Source: Candidatus Avelusimicrobium vaccinum (GTDB lineage: Bacteria; Elusimicrobiota; Elusimicrobia; Elusimicrobiales; Elusimicrobiaceae). Taken from it: a stretch of DNA of 54,149 bases. Location: assembly GCA_902794895.1 (NCBI GenBank), contig CADBIY010000008.1, positions 1 through 54,149 of the forward strand. The letters run 5' to 3'. Under the pieces are notes generated by a model, which did no database searches, was not told where the DNA came from, and saw nothing but the letters and a program-made list of their open reading frames with translations. The position numbers and the translations under genes are program-made. This document shows, in pieces, positions 1-8,358 of this stretch (the stretch's first letter is position 1; the number at the start of each line of letters is the position of its first letter).

Positions 1-34
1 TTGCTCTGTAAGAGATATTTCATATCGGCTAAAA
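1..34 (+). repeat. 34-bp direct repeat, copy 1
   Basis: This sequence begins TTGCTCTGTAAGAG and ends CGGCTAAAA. It is repeated without mismatch at 112-145. It contains a short hairpin (GATAT-TTC-ATATC) and is followed directly by a terminator. The window edge cuts off whatever lies upstream, so the full repeat unit cannot be seen. I do not recognise it as a known RNA family. Confidence 0.85.
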
Positions 35-35
35 G

Positions 36-63
36 TCCCTCTGCCTAGCGGAGGGATTTTTTT
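36..63 (+). terminator. Rho-independent terminator after repeat copy 1
   Basis: The stem is TCCCTC/GAGGGA with a 9-nt loop, followed by seven T. It ends a rightward transcript that enters the window from the left edge. Confidence 0.75.
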
Positions 64-111
64 GTTGCCGGGCACTATGCAAGCCTAGCGGCACCTGCCA
101 GGTAAGCGCGA

Positions 112-145
112 TTGCTCTGTAAGAGATATTTCATATCGGCTAAAA
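112..145 (+). repeat. 34-bp direct repeat, copy 2
   Basis: This is an exact copy of positions 1-34 and is again followed at once by a terminator, which has a different stem sequence. The 48 nt between the first terminator and this copy carry a GCCTAGCGG string that also occurs inside the first terminator loop region. The arrangement suggests two tandem small transcripts, or a duplicated gene 3' end. Confidence 0.85.
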
Positions 146-172
146 CCTCCGCCCCGTGTGGAGGTTTTTTTT
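146..172 (+). terminator. Rho-independent terminator after repeat copy 2
   Basis: The stem is CCTCC/GGAGG followed by eight T. The stem differs from the first terminator, so the conserved part is the 34-nt element and not the hairpin. It faces the leftward terminator at 198-226. Confidence 0.75.
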
Positions 173-197
173 GCGTTACTGCTATACTCCAATCAAT

Positions 198-291
198 AAA
201 AAAACGCCGGAAAATTTCTTCCGGCGCTTATTCAGAACCATTCGGGGGGTAAATCGAAAGGTTCTGGGGGGATAAAACAAAACCTCTACTT
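198..291 (-). ncRNA. Candidate small RNA with two C6 tracts
   Basis: Read on the minus strand, a short A/T-rich 5' end is followed by a C6 tract (266-271), then a hairpin CAGAACC/GGTTCTG (233-239 with 260-266). The hairpin loop carries a second C6 tract (244-249). Last comes a strong terminator CGCCGGAA/TTCCGGCG (205-226) followed by seven U. A good minus-strand promoter lies just upstream at 298-326. No ORF fits. Unpaired C-rich seeds are the usual way some bacterial sRNAs bind Shine-Dalgarno sequences, so a trans-acting translation repressor is a reasonable guess. I see no resemblance to a named family. Confidence 0.65.
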
Positions 292-297
292 AATTTT

Positions 298-326
298 ATA
301 ATACATTCTCTAACTTAAAAATGCAA
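298..326 (-). promoter_or_regulatory. Sigma-70-type promoter for the small RNA
   Basis: On the minus strand the -35 is TTGCAT (321-326) and the -10 is TATTAT (298-303), separated by exactly 17 nt. Predicted transcription starts near 291. No other minus-strand gene lies between it and the terminator at 198-226, which is why I assign it to the small RNA. Confidence 0.65.
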
Positions 327-459
327 GGTATTTTAAAAAAAAATAAATAACTATCCCTCTTATAATTAATTTAAATTATCTCTCTATTTTTTAAATCTTG
401 TAAATTTTTGCTGAACTTTTGTTTTTTGTTTGCTATGATATAAGAGTTGGAGGAATATT

Positions 460-2346
460 ATGAACAAAAAAACAGTTGTTTTTATATTAGCCTGTGCCAG
501 TCTGTCGATTTCAGTCTCCGCACAAGGGCAACAAACCGTATCAGCCACACAAACTATCACAGCCCAAGCCACCCAGGATCCCGGTGATATTTACCGCGGG
601 ACCGTATTTGGGGCTGAAAAAAAGAATTATAACGGTGTGTCCACGTTAGGAAACCGGAAACCGGCTACAAAAAAATATGTATATGATACCTCATTAATTC
701 GTGCAATTAAACTCAGCGATCCGGATCGCGTTCGCACATTAATGTATGCCCATGTGGATGTGAATGAAAAGAACTATGCAGGCATTACCCCGCTTACTAT
801 TGCCGCCGAAAAGGGGAATATGGATATTCTCCATATGTTGGTGGAAGATGGGAAAGCCAGCGTAAATGATAAATCCAGTTATGGGGTAACCCCCATTATT
901 GCCGCGGCAGCTGCCGGACAAGAAGAAGCCATAAAGTATTTAGTAGAGAAAGGTGCCGATGTCACGGTCCGGGATGATATGGGAAAAACCCCCTTATTAT
1001 ATGCGGTTCATTTCGATCAACCCAAAGCCGTAGAAAGTTTAACCAAATACGATAATGCGGCCATTAATTTACCGGATAATTCCGGGAATGCTCCTTTAAT
1101 TTATGCGGCGCAGAAAGGACTGTTAAATAACGTAAAAATCTTGTTAAATAACGGTGCCGCGGTAAATTACCGTAATCCGATTTCCGGATTAAGTGCTTTG
1201 GCGGCAGCCAGCGCGGAAGGACATACCCTCGTTATCCGCACCTTAGTCAAAAATGGCCAAGCGGACATCAACTTACCGGATCAATCCGGACGCACCCCGC
1301 TATTCTATGCGGTAGACCAAAATAAACCGGAAGCCGTGCGCACGCTTATTTCTTTAGGAGCCGATATCAATGCCCAGGATATAGCAGGTACTACTCCTTT
1401 GATGTTAGCGGCCGGAAAAAATCATCAGGATTGTTTTAATTTGCTCATGCGCCAAAAAAACATCAATCCGCAACTTAAAGATTTACAAGGACGTTCTGCA
1501 ATCACTTATAGCGCCTATGCCAATGACACATTCCCGGCCCAGAAATTATTAGCCGCTAAAGCAGATCTCAATGAACAAGACATTTCCGGTAACACACCGC
1601 TCATGGCTGCTCTCAAAGCGAAAAATGAACGAATGGCATTATTTTTCATACAACAAGGAGCCAATTTAACAGCGGCTAACAATCAGGGAGATAATGCATT
1701 TACCTTGACAGAGCAATTCCTACCGAATTCCTCCGTGTCCAATGTATTAGACGTAAAAAAGGCCGGAGCCCAACAACAGATGTATCAGATAGAGGCACAA
1801 CGTTTAGCAGAGGTTCGCTCCCTGGAACAACAACTCGCGGCTGAGGAAGCCACTGCACAACAACTTTTGCAAGAACAAGAAAACGCTGCCCGGGAGGCCG
1901 CCATTCAAAAAGAGGCAGCCGTGCGTGCCAAAGTCGAACAGGAATATCAAGCCCTCGCCTCGCAACTGGAAAATGATCCGGAACTGGTCCAATTGCAACA
2001 ACAACTGGATGCCGCAAAAGCCAAAAAGCAAGAGGCACTCAAACAAGCAATGGATCAACGCTTAGCCGAAGAGTTAGGTACTCCCGTTCAAAATACGCAA
2101 GCAACCCTGAATGCCCAGGCCACCCAAACGGCCCAAGCCGTTGAGGCATCACAAGAACAAATAAACCAACAAGTGGCTCAAGTACAACAAAAAATACAAA
2201 AACAAACAACCGCCACTCAAAATACAATAAATAAAAATTCAAAAGCAGCCCGCAATCAAATAAAAACGGCCAAGGGCTCTTACGAATATATTCCAAAAGC
2301 CTCAGTAACTCCGGAAGAAGTGAACATGGCAGATTTATTGAAATAA
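460..2346 (+). CDS. Secreted ankyrin-repeat protein with C-terminal coiled coil
   Basis: The 628-residue protein starts with a signal peptide (about residues 1-22, ending VSAQG). It continues with about nine to ten ankyrin repeats (roughly residues 75-430), recognisable by G-x-TPL-x-x-A and D-x-x-G-x-T-P-L patterns. It ends in a Gln/Ala/Glu-rich coiled coil (about 455-610). Ankyrin repeats bind proteins; export suggests a periplasmic or surface partner, which cannot be named from sequence. The start is supported by GGAGGA eight bases upstream and a TATGAT-type -10 just before it. The gene stands alone and ends at a strong terminator. The coiled coil could be an oligomerisation or wall-anchoring stalk. 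Confidence 0.85.
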   Translation: MNKKTVVFILACASLSISVSAQGQQTVSATQTITAQATQDPGDIYRGTVFGAEKKNYNGVSTLGNRKPATKKYVYDTSLIRAIKLSDPDRVRTLMYAHVDVNEKNYAGITPLTIAAEKGNMDILHMLVEDGKASVNDKSSYGVTPIIAAAAAGQEEAIKYLVEKGADVTVRDDMGKTPLLYAVHFDQPKAVESLTKYDNAAINLPDNSGNAPLIYAAQKGLLNNVKILLNNGAAVNYRNPISGLSALAAASAEGHTLVIRTLVKNGQADINLPDQSGRTPLFYAVDQNKPEAVRTLISLGADINAQDIAGTTPLMLAAGKNHQDCFNLLMRQKNINPQLKDLQGRSAITYSAYANDTFPAQKLLAAKADLNEQDISGNTPLMAALKAKNERMALFFIQQGANLTAANNQGDNAFTLTEQFLPNSSVSNVLDVKKAGAQQQMYQIEAQRLAEVRSLEQQLAAEEATAQQLLQEQENAAREAAIQKEAAVRAKVEQEYQALASQLENDPELVQLQQQLDAAKAKKQEALKQAMDQRLAEELGTPVQNTQATLNAQATQTAQAVEASQEQINQQVAQVQQKIQKQTTATQNTINKNSKAARNQIKTAKGSYEYIPKASVTPEEVNMADLLK

Positions 2347-2360
2347 TTCGCCTATCAAAA

Positions 2361-2393
2361 AAGAACCCCCGGCTATGCCGGGGGTTCTTTTTT
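2361..2393 (+). terminator. Bidirectional terminator between convergent genes
   Basis: A 13-bp stem (AAGAACCCCCGGC with its complement) has a TATG loop and T/A tails on both sides. It serves both the ankyrin gene and the convergent FGGY kinase gene, whose stop codon lies in the tail. Confidence 0.85.
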
Positions 2394-3837
2394 AAGCCTG
2401 TTTACGGGAAATAGTTACAAATTTCTGCCAGGATTGATAAAGGTGTTGAATCTCTTGCACAGACCGTTGCGGCTGAAGTTCACTGCTTATTTCTACCGCC
2501 CATGTTGACAAATTCCATCCAGCTTGTAACGCGGCCAGTTTAGCAGCCCCTAACAGCGTAGCATCCGCTTCCCTTACAACCCGAACCGGGCACTGCAATA
2601 AATCGGTTTGAAAACGGAGCAGATAGTCGAGCCGGGATAGGCCGCCCGATACTAATACCGGATACTTCTGTTCATAACCATGCTGTTTTAAGTAAACGGC
2701 AATATCCGTTAATAAAAAGGCAAGCCCCCGGGCGGCCCCGGCCACCCAATCGGCTTTTCGGGTCGAAGCGGATAAATTCGCAACTGCCGGTTTGGCGGTT
2801 ACATCAAAATAAGGAGCCCCCAAGCCGCCCAATGCCGGTAATAATTCAACCGGATGTTTAGATGCATTACACAACGCATCCAATTCTTCGGTTGTGCAGG
2901 AAAATCCTTGCGCATTTAACCACAAAAAAATACTTCCGGCTGCATTTACGGGTCCTTCTAAAAAGTAGCGAATCCCTGTTCCGTCATCCGGGGCCAGTGA
3001 AGTCAACATGCCTGGCAGTAAAGCCGCTTGACGATCCGTATTGTATAGCAAAAATGCACCTGTTCCGTAGTTAATGCAACTTTGGGCCGGATGTAAATTC
3101 ATCCAATAAGCGGCCGCTTGTTGGTCTGCCACACAAGATAAAATAGGAATATCTACTCCTTGATACGTATAAGTTCCGTACAAGGAGGAAGACGGTTGGA
3201 TCGTAGGCAAGCAAAAGGCGGGAACCGCAAACGCATGACATAGTTCGGCACTCCATGCCGCGGTGTTCATATCCAACAATAGCATCCGCTGAGCCAGCGA
3301 AATATCGGTTGCAAATACGGCACCGTGCGTCAATTTCCAAATAAAATAGGTAGCCACCGATCCTACACACAAGTTTCCGGCTTCTAATGTTTCTTTTGCA
3401 TCTTGTAAATTTTGTAAACACCAAGCAATTTTAGGGGCGGAAAAATAAGGTGTTTTATAAAGCCCGGTAATACCATGCACGGCTTCTTGGGAAATCGCTG
3501 CCTGTTGTACTTGGTGTACCGCACGCCCGTCTTCCCAGGTTAAAACAGGGGCCACCGCCTCTCCGGTCCGTTCATTCCAAAGCACCACCGTAGAACGTTG
3601 GGAGGATACGGCAATCCCGGCTACTTGGGAGGGGGACAATTGGGCCAACAGCGCATCCAACACACGCCTCTGTACGGTCCACAAATCCTCTGCCCGGTAA
3701 TAAGAAGTCCCATCTGTGTCCCTTAGCGGCAACAACGGCTCTCTGGTTTGAGAAAAGATTTTCCCGTCTGGCGTAACTGCTGCCGCCCGGCAACCGGATG
3801 TTCCTAAATCGAGTGAAACAATGAAAGGTCCTTGCAT
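2392..3837 (-). CDS. FGGY-family carbohydrate kinase (glycerol kinase-like)
   Basis: The 481-residue protein should phosphorylate a polyol or sugar with ATP in the cytoplasm. The N-terminal phosphate-1 loop reads SLDLGTSGCRAAAV. A QQAA segment follows CVAD (about residue 237), then INYGTGAFLLYNT, then GGLGAPYFD and the C-terminal adenosine motif VSGGLSRLDYLL. The YGTGAF and LGAPYFD strings resemble glycerol kinase. However, the substrate-region WQDRR of GlpK is here WEDGRA, so the substrate may be another polyol or ketose. It lies 2 nt downstream of the nuclease gene on the same strand, and the two may be co-transcribed although their functions are not obviously linked. Confidence 0.8.
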   Translation of the reverse strand: MQGPFIVSLDLGTSGCRAAAVTPDGKIFSQTREPLLPLRDTDGTSYYRAEDLWTVQRRVLDALLAQLSPSQVAGIAVSSQRSTVVLWNERTGEAVAPVLTWEDGRAVHQVQQAAISQEAVHGITGLYKTPYFSAPKIAWCLQNLQDAKETLEAGNLCVGSVATYFIWKLTHGAVFATDISLAQRMLLLDMNTAAWSAELCHAFAVPAFCLPTIQPSSSLYGTYTYQGVDIPILSCVADQQAAAYWMNLHPAQSCINYGTGAFLLYNTDRQAALLPGMLTSLAPDDGTGIRYFLEGPVNAAGSIFLWLNAQGFSCTTEELDALCNASKHPVELLPALGGLGAPYFDVTAKPAVANLSASTRKADWVAGAARGLAFLLTDIAVYLKQHGYEQKYPVLVSGGLSRLDYLLRFQTDLLQCPVRVVREADATLLGAAKLAALQAGWNLSTWAVEISSELQPQRSVQEIQHLYQSWQKFVTISRKQA

Positions 3838-3839
3838 AT

Positions 3840-5054
3840 TTATTCTTCCGTTTTATTGATGGTAAGGATATCGTTTATTTGAAGGGTAGACAAGGCTCGC
3901 AACTGTTCTTTAATATCCGGGGAAATCGTAGCATCCTTTAACAATTTTACAATGGTACTTTGGGTCGGCACCAGCACTTTGGCCAATAATTGGAATTTTC
4001 GCAAAAGTTCAATCACTTTCTGTTTATCCGGAAATTCTATCGTTTCTTGTTGCAATAATTCCGCTTCATACCGGGTACCAAAGTGCCGTTCAAAATGATT
4101 TTTTTTGAGCAAATTAATAATTTCCTGACGAAGTTTTTTTATTTCCTCTTCCAATGCTCCACAACGGTCAATTTTATCGGTTAATTCTTCCTGTATATTT
4201 TTAGGTTCAACAGCAGAAATAGTTGTAGCGGACGGGTTAGTTTGTTGCCCCATATAGCCGGAAGGCCCCTTGTATTCCTTACCGGTAAAGACAGGGCACA
4301 GATTGCGGTAGTCGCACCAACGGCATTGGTTTTCTCCGGGGGTCGGCTCAAATTGTCCCGCGCGGATTTTATCCGCCACTTTCAATACACCTTGCCAAAA
4401 TTCGAAAATTTCTTTATCTGCAGCCCGCTCAAACGTCATTTCTTTTAGGGTCGGCAAGTGATAAAAACTAAGTTGTGCCACCCGAATTTCTTTCACGCCG
4501 GGATCTTTAGCCGCTACCAGTTGTTTAACAGCAGGGGAACTTTCAACTACTTTTTGGTACATATAAAGTTGATCCGGCTCGCGCTGGACGGTTTTACCCG
4601 TTTTATAATCCAAAATTTTAATTTTTCCATCCCCCAAATAATCTACCCGATCTAAAATACTGATTAAATTTAAACCGTCAATTTCCAAGGTGCTTTTCAT
4701 TTCTGTAGACAGAGGATGCACAAAATGGGCTGCATTTGCCGCATAATAGGATTCAATAATCCGGCGGCCTTCCGCATAGCCTTCCAATTCCTTGGCAGCG
4801 GAAGCATATCCTTTTTGTTCAAAAGAAGTTTTATTCCAGGCCGTATCAAAAAAAGCAAGCGCCTGGCTTAACGAAGGAAAGGATAATTTAGAGGGATCAA
4901 AAATAAATTCCATCACCGCATGCAAAGCCGTTCCAAAAGCAAAATAATACTTCGGTTTTTCCGGCAGCATGTGCACATAGCGGAATTTATACTTTTGGGG
5001 ACATTCCTTATACATCCCCATTTTTGAATATGAAAACGATAAATTACGCGCCAT
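3840..5054 (-). CDS. PD-(D/E)XK nuclease-like protein (RecB/Cas4 family)
   Basis: The protein has about 404 residues. An N-terminal SYSKMGMYKECPQKYKFRY segment is typical of the Cas4/AddB-like RecB nuclease fold. The core DRVDYLGDGKIKILDYKTGK supplies the Asp and the D-Y-K-T catalytic motif. A Cys cluster (GENQCRWCDYRNLC) with the N-terminal Cys fits a 4Fe-4S cluster. The last 120 residues are helical and unassigned. I start at the ATG at 5054 because GAGGAG sits five bases before it; the in-frame GTG at 5060 overlaps that site. There are no cas genes nearby, so a general DNA repair or processing role is likelier than CRISPR adaptation. Confidence 0.8.
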   Translation of the reverse strand: MARNLSFSYSKMGMYKECPQKYKFRYVHMLPEKPKYYFAFGTALHAVMEFIFDPSKLSFPSLSQALAFFDTAWNKTSFEQKGYASAAKELEGYAEGRRIIESYYAANAAHFVHPLSTEMKSTLEIDGLNLISILDRVDYLGDGKIKILDYKTGKTVQREPDQLYMYQKVVESSPAVKQLVAAKDPGVKEIRVAQLSFYHLPTLKEMTFERAADKEIFEFWQGVLKVADKIRAGQFEPTPGENQCRWCDYRNLCPVFTGKEYKGPSGYMGQQTNPSATTISAVEPKNIQEELTDKIDRCGALEEEIKKLRQEIINLLKKNHFERHFGTRYEAELLQQETIEFPDKQKVIELLRKFQLLAKVLVPTQSTIVKLLKDATISPDIKEQLRALSTLQINDILTINKTEE

Positions 5055-5104
5055 ACACACTCCTCATTGTTTTTTTCATTGTACCATTTCAGAGAAGTAT
5101 ACGC

Positions 5105-5130
5105 AAAAAGCCCCGCTGTAACGCGGGGCT
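5105..5130 (-). terminator. Terminator of the secreted-protein gene at 5160
   Basis: The stem is AGCCCCGC/GCGGGGCT with a 6-nt loop. On the minus strand it is followed by a T-rich tail. It separates the secreted-protein gene from the nuclease gene downstream on the same strand. Confidence 0.75.
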
Positions 5131-5159
5131 ATATAACAGGGCCCATTCTCTCTGACAGG

Positions 5160-6137
5160 TTACATCGTAAAGCCAATACGGTTTTTTGGTTTTTGAACTG
5201 TTTGCGGCAGCCCTATTTTCGTTCGCAAGATTTTGATAAAAGCATTTTCTTCCGAAACCGCATCTAATTTATTAGCCAATATCTTTAGGAGATCTTCCGA
5301 AACAGACGGATATAATTTAAGGATATGAACCAAATCCAAAACGTCTTGAGCCGCTTGATGAGATACTTTTGTTAAGGCCCCTTTCGCAATATCCATTTTC
5401 TTTTTTGCAACGGCAACTGCTTGCGGGGAATTGGTTCCCTGTTCCACTTGCGCTTTGGCTTCTAAATAAACCTGAGACAGATATCCTGCATCTTGTTCAA
5501 GTTTTATCAAATCATTACGCAAGGCTCCCACCAAACCGCCTGCCGTTTCCGATATATCTCCAAACTCAGACTGATCAATTAAGGCAGCCCATTCTCTAAA
5601 AAACCGAGGAGACACGGCAAGATTTCGCATCTTTTGTACCGGAGATACTTCAAACATTAATAAATCCGCCGGATTCTTTTTAGGTAAGAAATGGGGATTT
5701 CTTTCCCTTAATAAGGCTTGCTCCCATACGGCTAACAACCGCTTTTGTTTTTGAGTAAGGGCACTTAATATTAAAGAGGCCTCTTGATTCAGCGGAGATA
5801 AATTCGTCAAGCGGTCGGAAATTTTTTCATCGCCAAGCAAAACTTCTGCCCCGCGTTGTGCATAGACCTCCCGAAGAACATTCAAATTATTAGATACCAA
5901 TAAATATTGCTCGCGAAGGACACGACTGGATGATAAGGGAGAGAGGGGTATCATGGGTTTATTGATTGCGCGTAATAGTTGTGTTTGCAATACTTTTTGA
6001 TTAATTTGACCCGCTCTGGCTATTTGTTTGCCCACAGCCCCAAACCCTTTTTGTGCATACGTACAAGGGGTTGCTACCATTAATAGGATAACAGTCAACC
6101 AACTAATTCGTTTCCATACAACGTCAAATCGTCTCAT
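5160..6137 (-). CDS. Secreted helical protein of unknown function
   Basis: The protein has 325 residues with an N-terminal signal peptide (hydrophobic WLTVILLMVATPCTYAQ). The rest is largely helical with no enzyme motif I recognise. Its opening pattern (basic residues, then short amphipathic helices, then a P-x-S-P-L stretch) loosely recalls the secreted proteins at 22356-26180. I chose the ATG at 6137 because GGGAGG lies four bases upstream; the in-frame ATG at 6149 would place that site inside the gene. It is monocistronic, with a terminator at 5105-5130. Confidence 0.7.
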   Translation of the reverse strand: MRRFDVVWKRISWLTVILLMVATPCTYAQKGFGAVGKQIARAGQINQKVLQTQLLRAINKPMIPLSPLSSSRVLREQYLLVSNNLNVLREVYAQRGAEVLLGDEKISDRLTNLSPLNQEASLILSALTQKQKRLLAVWEQALLRERNPHFLPKKNPADLLMFEVSPVQKMRNLAVSPRFFREWAALIDQSEFGDISETAGGLVGALRNDLIKLEQDAGYLSQVYLEAKAQVEQGTNSPQAVAVAKKKMDIAKGALTKVSHQAAQDVLDLVHILKLYPSVSEDLLKILANKLDAVSEENAFIKILRTKIGLPQTVQKPKNRIGFTM

Positions 6138-6224
6138 AAAGCCTCCCATCTTATCAGATAATTTAGTTTATAAAAGCATGTTAATCAAGTCAATAGGCTT
6201 AACACCTAACTTTTTTCTGGACCT

Positions 6225-6259
6225 AAAACAAAAAACACCTGTTCAATACAAGCAGGTGT
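6225..6259 (-). terminator. Terminator of the tRNA-Arg gene
   Basis: On the minus strand, ACACCTG/CAGGTGT forms the stem and is followed by TTTTTGTTTT. It lies 16 nt past the 3' end of the tRNA. Confidence 0.7.
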
Positions 6260-6274
6260 GTTTTCTGAAAATCT

Positions 6275-6346
6275 TACCCCCAATGGGAATCGAACCTATA
6301 TCATCCGCTTAGAAGGCGGGTGCTCTATCCATTGAGCTATGGGGGC
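6275..6346 (-). tRNA. tRNA-Arg (anticodon UCU)
   Basis: The minus strand folds as a cloverleaf: acceptor GCCCCCA/TGGGGGT, D-arm GCTC...GAGC, anticodon loop CTTCTAA (UCU), T-loop TTCGATT. CCA is not encoded. Three weak points are visible: a G-U pair at 1-72, a C-A mismatch at the top of the anticodon stem (27-43) and an A-C mismatch in the T-stem (51-63). It is probably functional but has a looser fold than usual. Confidence 0.85.
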
Positions 6347-6406
6347 TTAAATTACCGATGATTTTATTTTATCAAAAAACAACAAATTATTCAAATACCG
6401 CTCAGG

Positions 6407-6435
6407 TTGCTTTCTGCCGGTAGATTTACTACAAT
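6407..6435 (+). promoter_or_regulatory. Promoter of the polysaccharide operon
   Basis: TTGCTT (6407-6412), a 17-nt spacer and TACAAT (6430-6435) precede rfbF by about 67 nt. It is the only good promoter I see before this operon. Confidence 0.55.
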
Positions 6436-6502
6436 TTAAGGGGTAAATAGTCTCTTAGCAAAATACATTTTTATTATATACAAACGTTCTTGTGGAGGAA
6501 AC

Positions 6503-7285
6503 ATGAAAGTTTTAATTTTGGCAGGCGGACTAGGGTCCCGATTAAGTGAAGAAACCAGCTTAAAACCAAAACCTATGGTAGAAGTTGGCGGATACCCCAT
6601 CTTATGGCACATCATGAAGATGTATTCTCATTACGGGTTTAACGATTTTATTATTTTAACCGGATACAAATCGCACGTTATTAAAGATTATTTTGTCAAT
6701 TACTATCAACAATATTCCGACATTTCCGTAAACATGGTAACCAACGAAGTAACCATCCACAAAACCCGCCAAGAACCCTGGAATGTAACCATGCTCTATA
6801 CCGGCCAAAACACTATGACCGGAGGACGCATCAAAAAAGCTACCAACTATATCAACGCAGAGCCGTTCCTCCTTACGTACGGAGACGGAGTCAGTGATGT
6901 GGATATCCGCCAAACCATTGAAGCGCATAAAAAATCCGGCAAACTTTGCACCATGACCGCAGTTAAACCCTCCGGCCGCTTTGGTGCCCTTTCCATTGAT
7001 AACGCCACCGATACCATTACGTCCTTTATGGAAAAACCCAAAGGGGACGGGTCTTGGATTAACGGGGGATTCTTTGTGTGCGAACCCGAAGTGATGAATT
7101 ATATTGACGAAGGCGACGGGGTTATTTTTGAACGGGATCCGTTGGAACGCCTTGCCAAAGCCGGGCAACTGCATGCTTACAAACATGACGGATTTTGGCA
7201 ACCCATGGATACGCTGAAAGATAAAATGCAACTCACTGATTTATGGCACTCCGGTAAAGCTCCTTGGAAAAAATGGGAGGACTAA
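6503..7285 (+). CDS. rfbF: Glucose-1-phosphate cytidylyltransferase
   Basis: The 260-residue protein transfers CMP from CTP to glucose-1-phosphate, giving CDP-glucose, the entry to CDP-dideoxyhexoses. The nucleotidyltransferase signature LAGGLGSRLSEET and the downstream KPKPMVEVGG match the RfbF/DdhA family, as do TYGDGVSDVD (metal-binding Asp) and FWQPMDTLKDK near the C-terminus. Length is normal for the family. GGAGGA eight bases upstream sets the start. It is the first gene of an operon running to about 19992, with the next two pathway enzymes immediately downstream. Confidence 0.95.
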   Translation: MKVLILAGGLGSRLSEETSLKPKPMVEVGGYPILWHIMKMYSHYGFNDFIILTGYKSHVIKDYFVNYYQQYSDISVNMVTNEVTIHKTRQEPWNVTMLYTGQNTMTGGRIKKATNYINAEPFLLTYGDGVSDVDIRQTIEAHKKSGKLCTMTAVKPSGRFGALSIDNATDTITSFMEKPKGDGSWINGGFFVCEPEVMNYIDEGDGVIFERDPLERLAKAGQLHAYKHDGFWQPMDTLKDKMQLTDLWHSGKAPWKKWED

Positions 7286-7287
7286 AT

Positions 7288-8358
7288 ATGTTTCAAAACA
7301 CCTATCAAGGTAAACGCGTTTTAGTAACAGGACATACCGGTTTCAAAGGCAGTTGGCTGGTACTTTGGCTCAAAGAATTAGGAGCCGAGGTTTGCGGCTA
7401 TGCGTTAGCCCCCAACACCACCCCAAACTTATTTGAAGCGGCACACGTAGGGGATGGCATTAAATCCGTCCTTGGTGATATTCGCAACCGCGAACTGTTA
7501 AACAAAACCTTTCAGGATTTTAAGCCGGAAATCGTTTTTCACTTAGCCGCCCAACCCTTGGTGCGGCTTTCCTATGCCGAGCCGGTACTCACTTATGAAA
7601 CCAACGTAATCGGCACCCTCAACGTACTGGAAGCAGCCCGCGCTTGCGGAAGCGTTAAAGCATTTGTAAACATTACTACCGATAAATGCTACGAAAACAA
7701 AGAAGTGGCCCGCGGATACAAAGAAAATGAACCTATGGGGGGGTACGATATGTATTCTTCCTCTAAAGGATGTGTAGAAATTTTATCTTCTTCGTACCGG
7801 CGTTCTTTTTTGCAGGAGGAAGGCACCTACGCCATGGCTACCGCTCGCGCCGGCAATGTAATTGGCGGCGGCGATTGGGCATTAGACCGTTTAATTCCCG
7901 ACTGTGTGCGCAGTATTGAAGCCGGCAAAGAAATTGAAATTCGTAACCCGGCGGCTACCCGTCCGTGGCAACACGTATTGGAACCGCTTTCCGGATATTT
8001 GCTGCTCGGGCATTTGTTATTTACGCAAGGCAAGAAATTTGCGGAAGGATTTAACTTGGGTCCCAAGTCCGATAGTGTACTGACCGTGGCGGACGTAGCG
8101 CAACAAGTGGTTAAAGCCTATGGAAAAGGCTCCGTGTATGTCCACAAGCGCGACAATTTACACGAAGCGAACTTACTGATGTTAGACATTACCAAAGCCA
8201 AAGAAGTATTAGGCTGGTGGCCGACGTACACCGCCCCGCAAGCGATAGAAGAAACCGTGGCGTGGTACAAACGTTTTTATCAAGGGGAAGCAATGAACGC
8301 TTTTACCTTGCAACAAATTCATAACTACGAAGAGAAAATCACATGGAAAAAGAATTAA
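7288..8358 (+). CDS. rfbG: CDP-glucose 4,6-dehydratase
   Basis: The 356-residue extended SDR converts CDP-glucose into CDP-4-keto-6-deoxyglucose using bound NAD. The Rossmann motif is TGHTGFKGSWL, the SDR YxxxK is in YDMYSSSKGC, and the TTDKCYEN segment is characteristic of RfbG. I start at the ATG at 7288, where GGGAGG lies seven bases upstream; the in-frame ATG at 7264 lies inside rfbF. It is separated from rfbF by 2 nt and overlaps rfbH by 16 nt. Confidence 0.95.
   Translation: MFQNTYQGKRVLVTGHTGFKGSWLVLWLKELGAEVCGYALAPNTTPNLFEAAHVGDGIKSVLGDIRNRELLNKTFQDFKPEIVFHLAAQPLVRLSYAEPVLTYETNVIGTLNVLEAARACGSVKAFVNITTDKCYENKEVARGYKENEPMGGYDMYSSSKGCVEILSSSYRRSFLQEEGTYAMATARAGNVIGGGDWALDRLIPDCVRSIEAGKEIEIRNPAATRPWQHVLEPLSGYLLLGHLLFTQGKKFAEGFNLGPKSDSVLTVADVAQQVVKAYGKGSVYVHKRDNLHEANLLMLDITKAKEVLGWWPTYTAPQAIEETVAWYKRFYQGEAMNAFTLQQIHNYEEKITWKKN

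Noticed and set aside
1700-2038. Long reading frames opposite the ankyrin gene
   Set aside because: They are shadows of the repetitive Gln/Ala-rich coding strand, with no ribosome site or promoter.
3840-5054. Cas4 as evidence of a CRISPR system
   Set aside because: There are no repeat arrays or other cas genes in the window; RecB-like nucleases of this type are common outside CRISPR.
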